The notes under the pieces were generated by a model. It had not been told where the DNA came from. It did no database searches and saw only the letters and a program-made list of their open reading frames with translations. The position numbers and the translations under genes are program-made. This document shows positions 62,960-64,000 of a stretch of 64,000 bases of DNA, one piece after another (the first letter of the stretch is position 1; each line of letters begins with the position of its first letter). The stretch comes from DASPSR01 sp035498715 (GTDB lineage: Bacteria > Nitrospirota > UBA9217): assembly GCA_035498715.1 (NCBI GenBank), contig DATJZV010000026.1, forward strand, positions 62,001-126,000. The letters run 5' to 3'.

Positions 62960-63093
62960 AGGGTGAAGGCTTAGCAGAATAAATGTGCAACAAAGTGCAG
63001 CCCGGCCTTTATTTTCTCCGACTGCGAGCTATAGTTTTGTAGGTATAATTCGATAAGAACTTAGGATTATTGTGTTGCAAGGATAAAGGGAAG

Positions 63094-64000
63094 ATGCGAA
63101 AAAAAATATTATTATCTCAAGTAGTCGCGATATTTTCCTTATTCGTGGCTATGGGCCTTTTTCATGAAACATGTATTAGCGATGCCCAGGAAAAAGCTGC
63201 TCAGCAGGTGCGGGAATCAGAATTGACCATTGTAAAATATGGGTCCGTGTCGGTGAAAAGTTTGATTCCCGATGTGAAAGTTTTCATTGACGACGTTTAC
63301 AAAGGCGCGGCAGAGAACACCTTAGAAAACGTGATTGTCGGAGACCATGTCATATCCTGCCGCGCTGAGAACAAGACAGTTTCCGGTACTTTTACCGTGA
63401 AAAAGAACGAGACGTTGCGGCTGGAGGCGCGATTTGAAGAGGGGAAGCTTCTAGCCATTACGTTGCCCGAAAAAGCAGAACAGAATGAGGTTGAAAAGAA
63501 GAAAAAGGCCGAGCATGTGCGGCAGGAAAAACCGAAAAAGCCTGTTCCGGTCGTTCAGGTGATACGGGAGGAGCCGAAAGATCCGAAGGAAGAGTGGCGT
63601 AAACTGCACCTCACTCCCATGCAGATTCATTTTGAGGTCACTCCATCACAGGAGATTCAGATCGGCCATAAAGCAAACCAGGCCGTGATCAGCAAATATT
63701 CAGAGAACAAAACCCTGACCGGCAGGTATTATAGGACGAAACAGAATGTCCTATTGTGCGATGCCGGTCCCTGTGAGATGGGGTGGTCAGCTACCTTCCT
63801 CTATACGGACGAGGCAGGCAAGAACGATGCATTTCTCCTGAACTGGAAGGAAATCGTGTTTAATGGTATTACCCCTGCCGGCACAAACAAGAGGGTGCTA
63901 GAGTGGTGTCTGGACGGAATCTGCAGAAAGCTTGAAGATATAAGCGCCGCCGATACTGAACAGGAACAGGAAATGGGAAGATATAAATTAAAGTGGACAA
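63094..64000 (+). CDS. Secreted protein with PEGA-like domain, N-terminal part (runs off the window)
   Basis: 302 codons open to the window edge, from ATG 63094 behind AAAGGGAAG. A signal peptide covers about residues 1-33 (cleavage near CISDAQ). Residues about 54-110 form a PEGA-type repeat (VKVFIDDVYKGAAENTLENV, VGDHVISCRAENKTVSGTF), then a Lys/Glu/Pro-rich linker (about 125-165) and an uncharacterised beta-rich domain with four cysteines (LLCDAGPCEMGW, EWCLDGICRK). It lies in the periplasm or on the surface. I do not recognise the C-terminal domain. Confidence 0.78.
   Translation, partial: MRKKILLSQVVAIFSLFVAMGLFHETCISDAQEKAAQQVRESELTIVKYGSVSVKSLIPDVKVFIDDVYKGAAENTLENVIVGDHVISCRAENKTVSGTFTVKKNETLRLEARFEEGKLLAITLPEKAEQNEVEKKKKAEHVRQEKPKKPVPVVQVIREEPKDPKEEWRKLHLTPMQIHFEVTPSQEIQIGHKANQAVISKYSENKTLTGRYYRTKQNVLLCDAGPCEMGWSATFLYTDEAGKNDAFLLNWKEIVFNGITPAGTNKRVLEWCLDGICRKLEDISAADTEQEQEMGRYKLKWT

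Noticed and set aside
1..64000. CRISPR array or prophage
   Set aside because: No regularly spaced direct repeats, cas genes, integrase or phage structural genes were seen; the only clear mobile element is the IS605-type copy.

Overview
This 64-kb window is a chromosomal segment of a Gram-negative bacterium. It encodes a TolC-type outer-membrane channel, the lipoprotein enzymes LspA and Lgt, the murein transglycosylase MltA, and AsmA-like and Sec-exported proteins. Most genes look fairly GC-rich and housekeeping in character. The Aquifex-type aconitase, a solitary GroES-like protein, a PAS-rich hybrid kinase, a bacterial TMTC/TPR protein and dRS3-like intergenic repeats would suit a Nitrospirota or deltaproteobacterial-grade genome. 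That placement is inference; no rRNA or tRNA gene was seen to fix the taxonomy.

Layout. 1-5.4 kb: a truncated AsmA/DUF748-like gene (minus), a divergent GroES-like gene, a two-domain M16 peptidase, and periplasmic Cu/Zn superoxide dismutase with a clear terminator. 5.5-13.3 kb: central carbon genes, with aconitase behind a promoter and a ~140-nt structured leader, then citrate synthase, an aldehyde dehydrogenase, an acetolactate-synthase-like ThDP enzyme and a methyltransferase. 13.3-20 kb: a hybrid histidine kinase, a NahK-like sugar kinase, and a four-gene minus-strand cassette (two DHFR/RibD-like paralogs, an AHSA1/SRPBCC protein, an NTF2-like protein). 20-32 kb: information-processing genes (EndoQ-like PHP nuclease, compact UvrD-like helicase, PcnB, RsmE, rpiB-glyA-dCMP deaminase-nrdR, priA), plus a frameshifted CDF-transporter remnant and a 70-codon ORF interrupted by TGA. 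32-36 kb: an EmrB/EmrA/TolC efflux operon (minus). 36-41 kb: a DUF1848 protein, an AT-richer TMTC/TPR membrane protein and MltA. 41-48 kb: a Lon-like protease, glycogen branching enzyme, and an apparently intact IS200/IS605-type tnpA-tnpB element inserted just behind glgB. 48-52.5 kb: full-length transketolase, a RuBisCO-like protein and a nucleobase-deaminase-type gene on one strand. 52.7-64 kb: a small periplasmic protein, a HerA/DUF853 ATPase, then PBP1A-ileS-lspA-lgt-rluD and a truncated PEGA-like secreted protein.

The most promising undescribed elements are the aconitase leader RNA, whose two helices exclude each other and the second of which reaches the start codon, and the transketolase/RuBisCO-like/deaminase cluster. 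Other points to re-examine are the Ser at a [4Fe-4S] ligand position in aconitase, the TGA-interrupted small membrane protein, the TnpB element with its C-terminal extension over a likely omega-RNA, and starts that sit directly behind extended -10 promoters.
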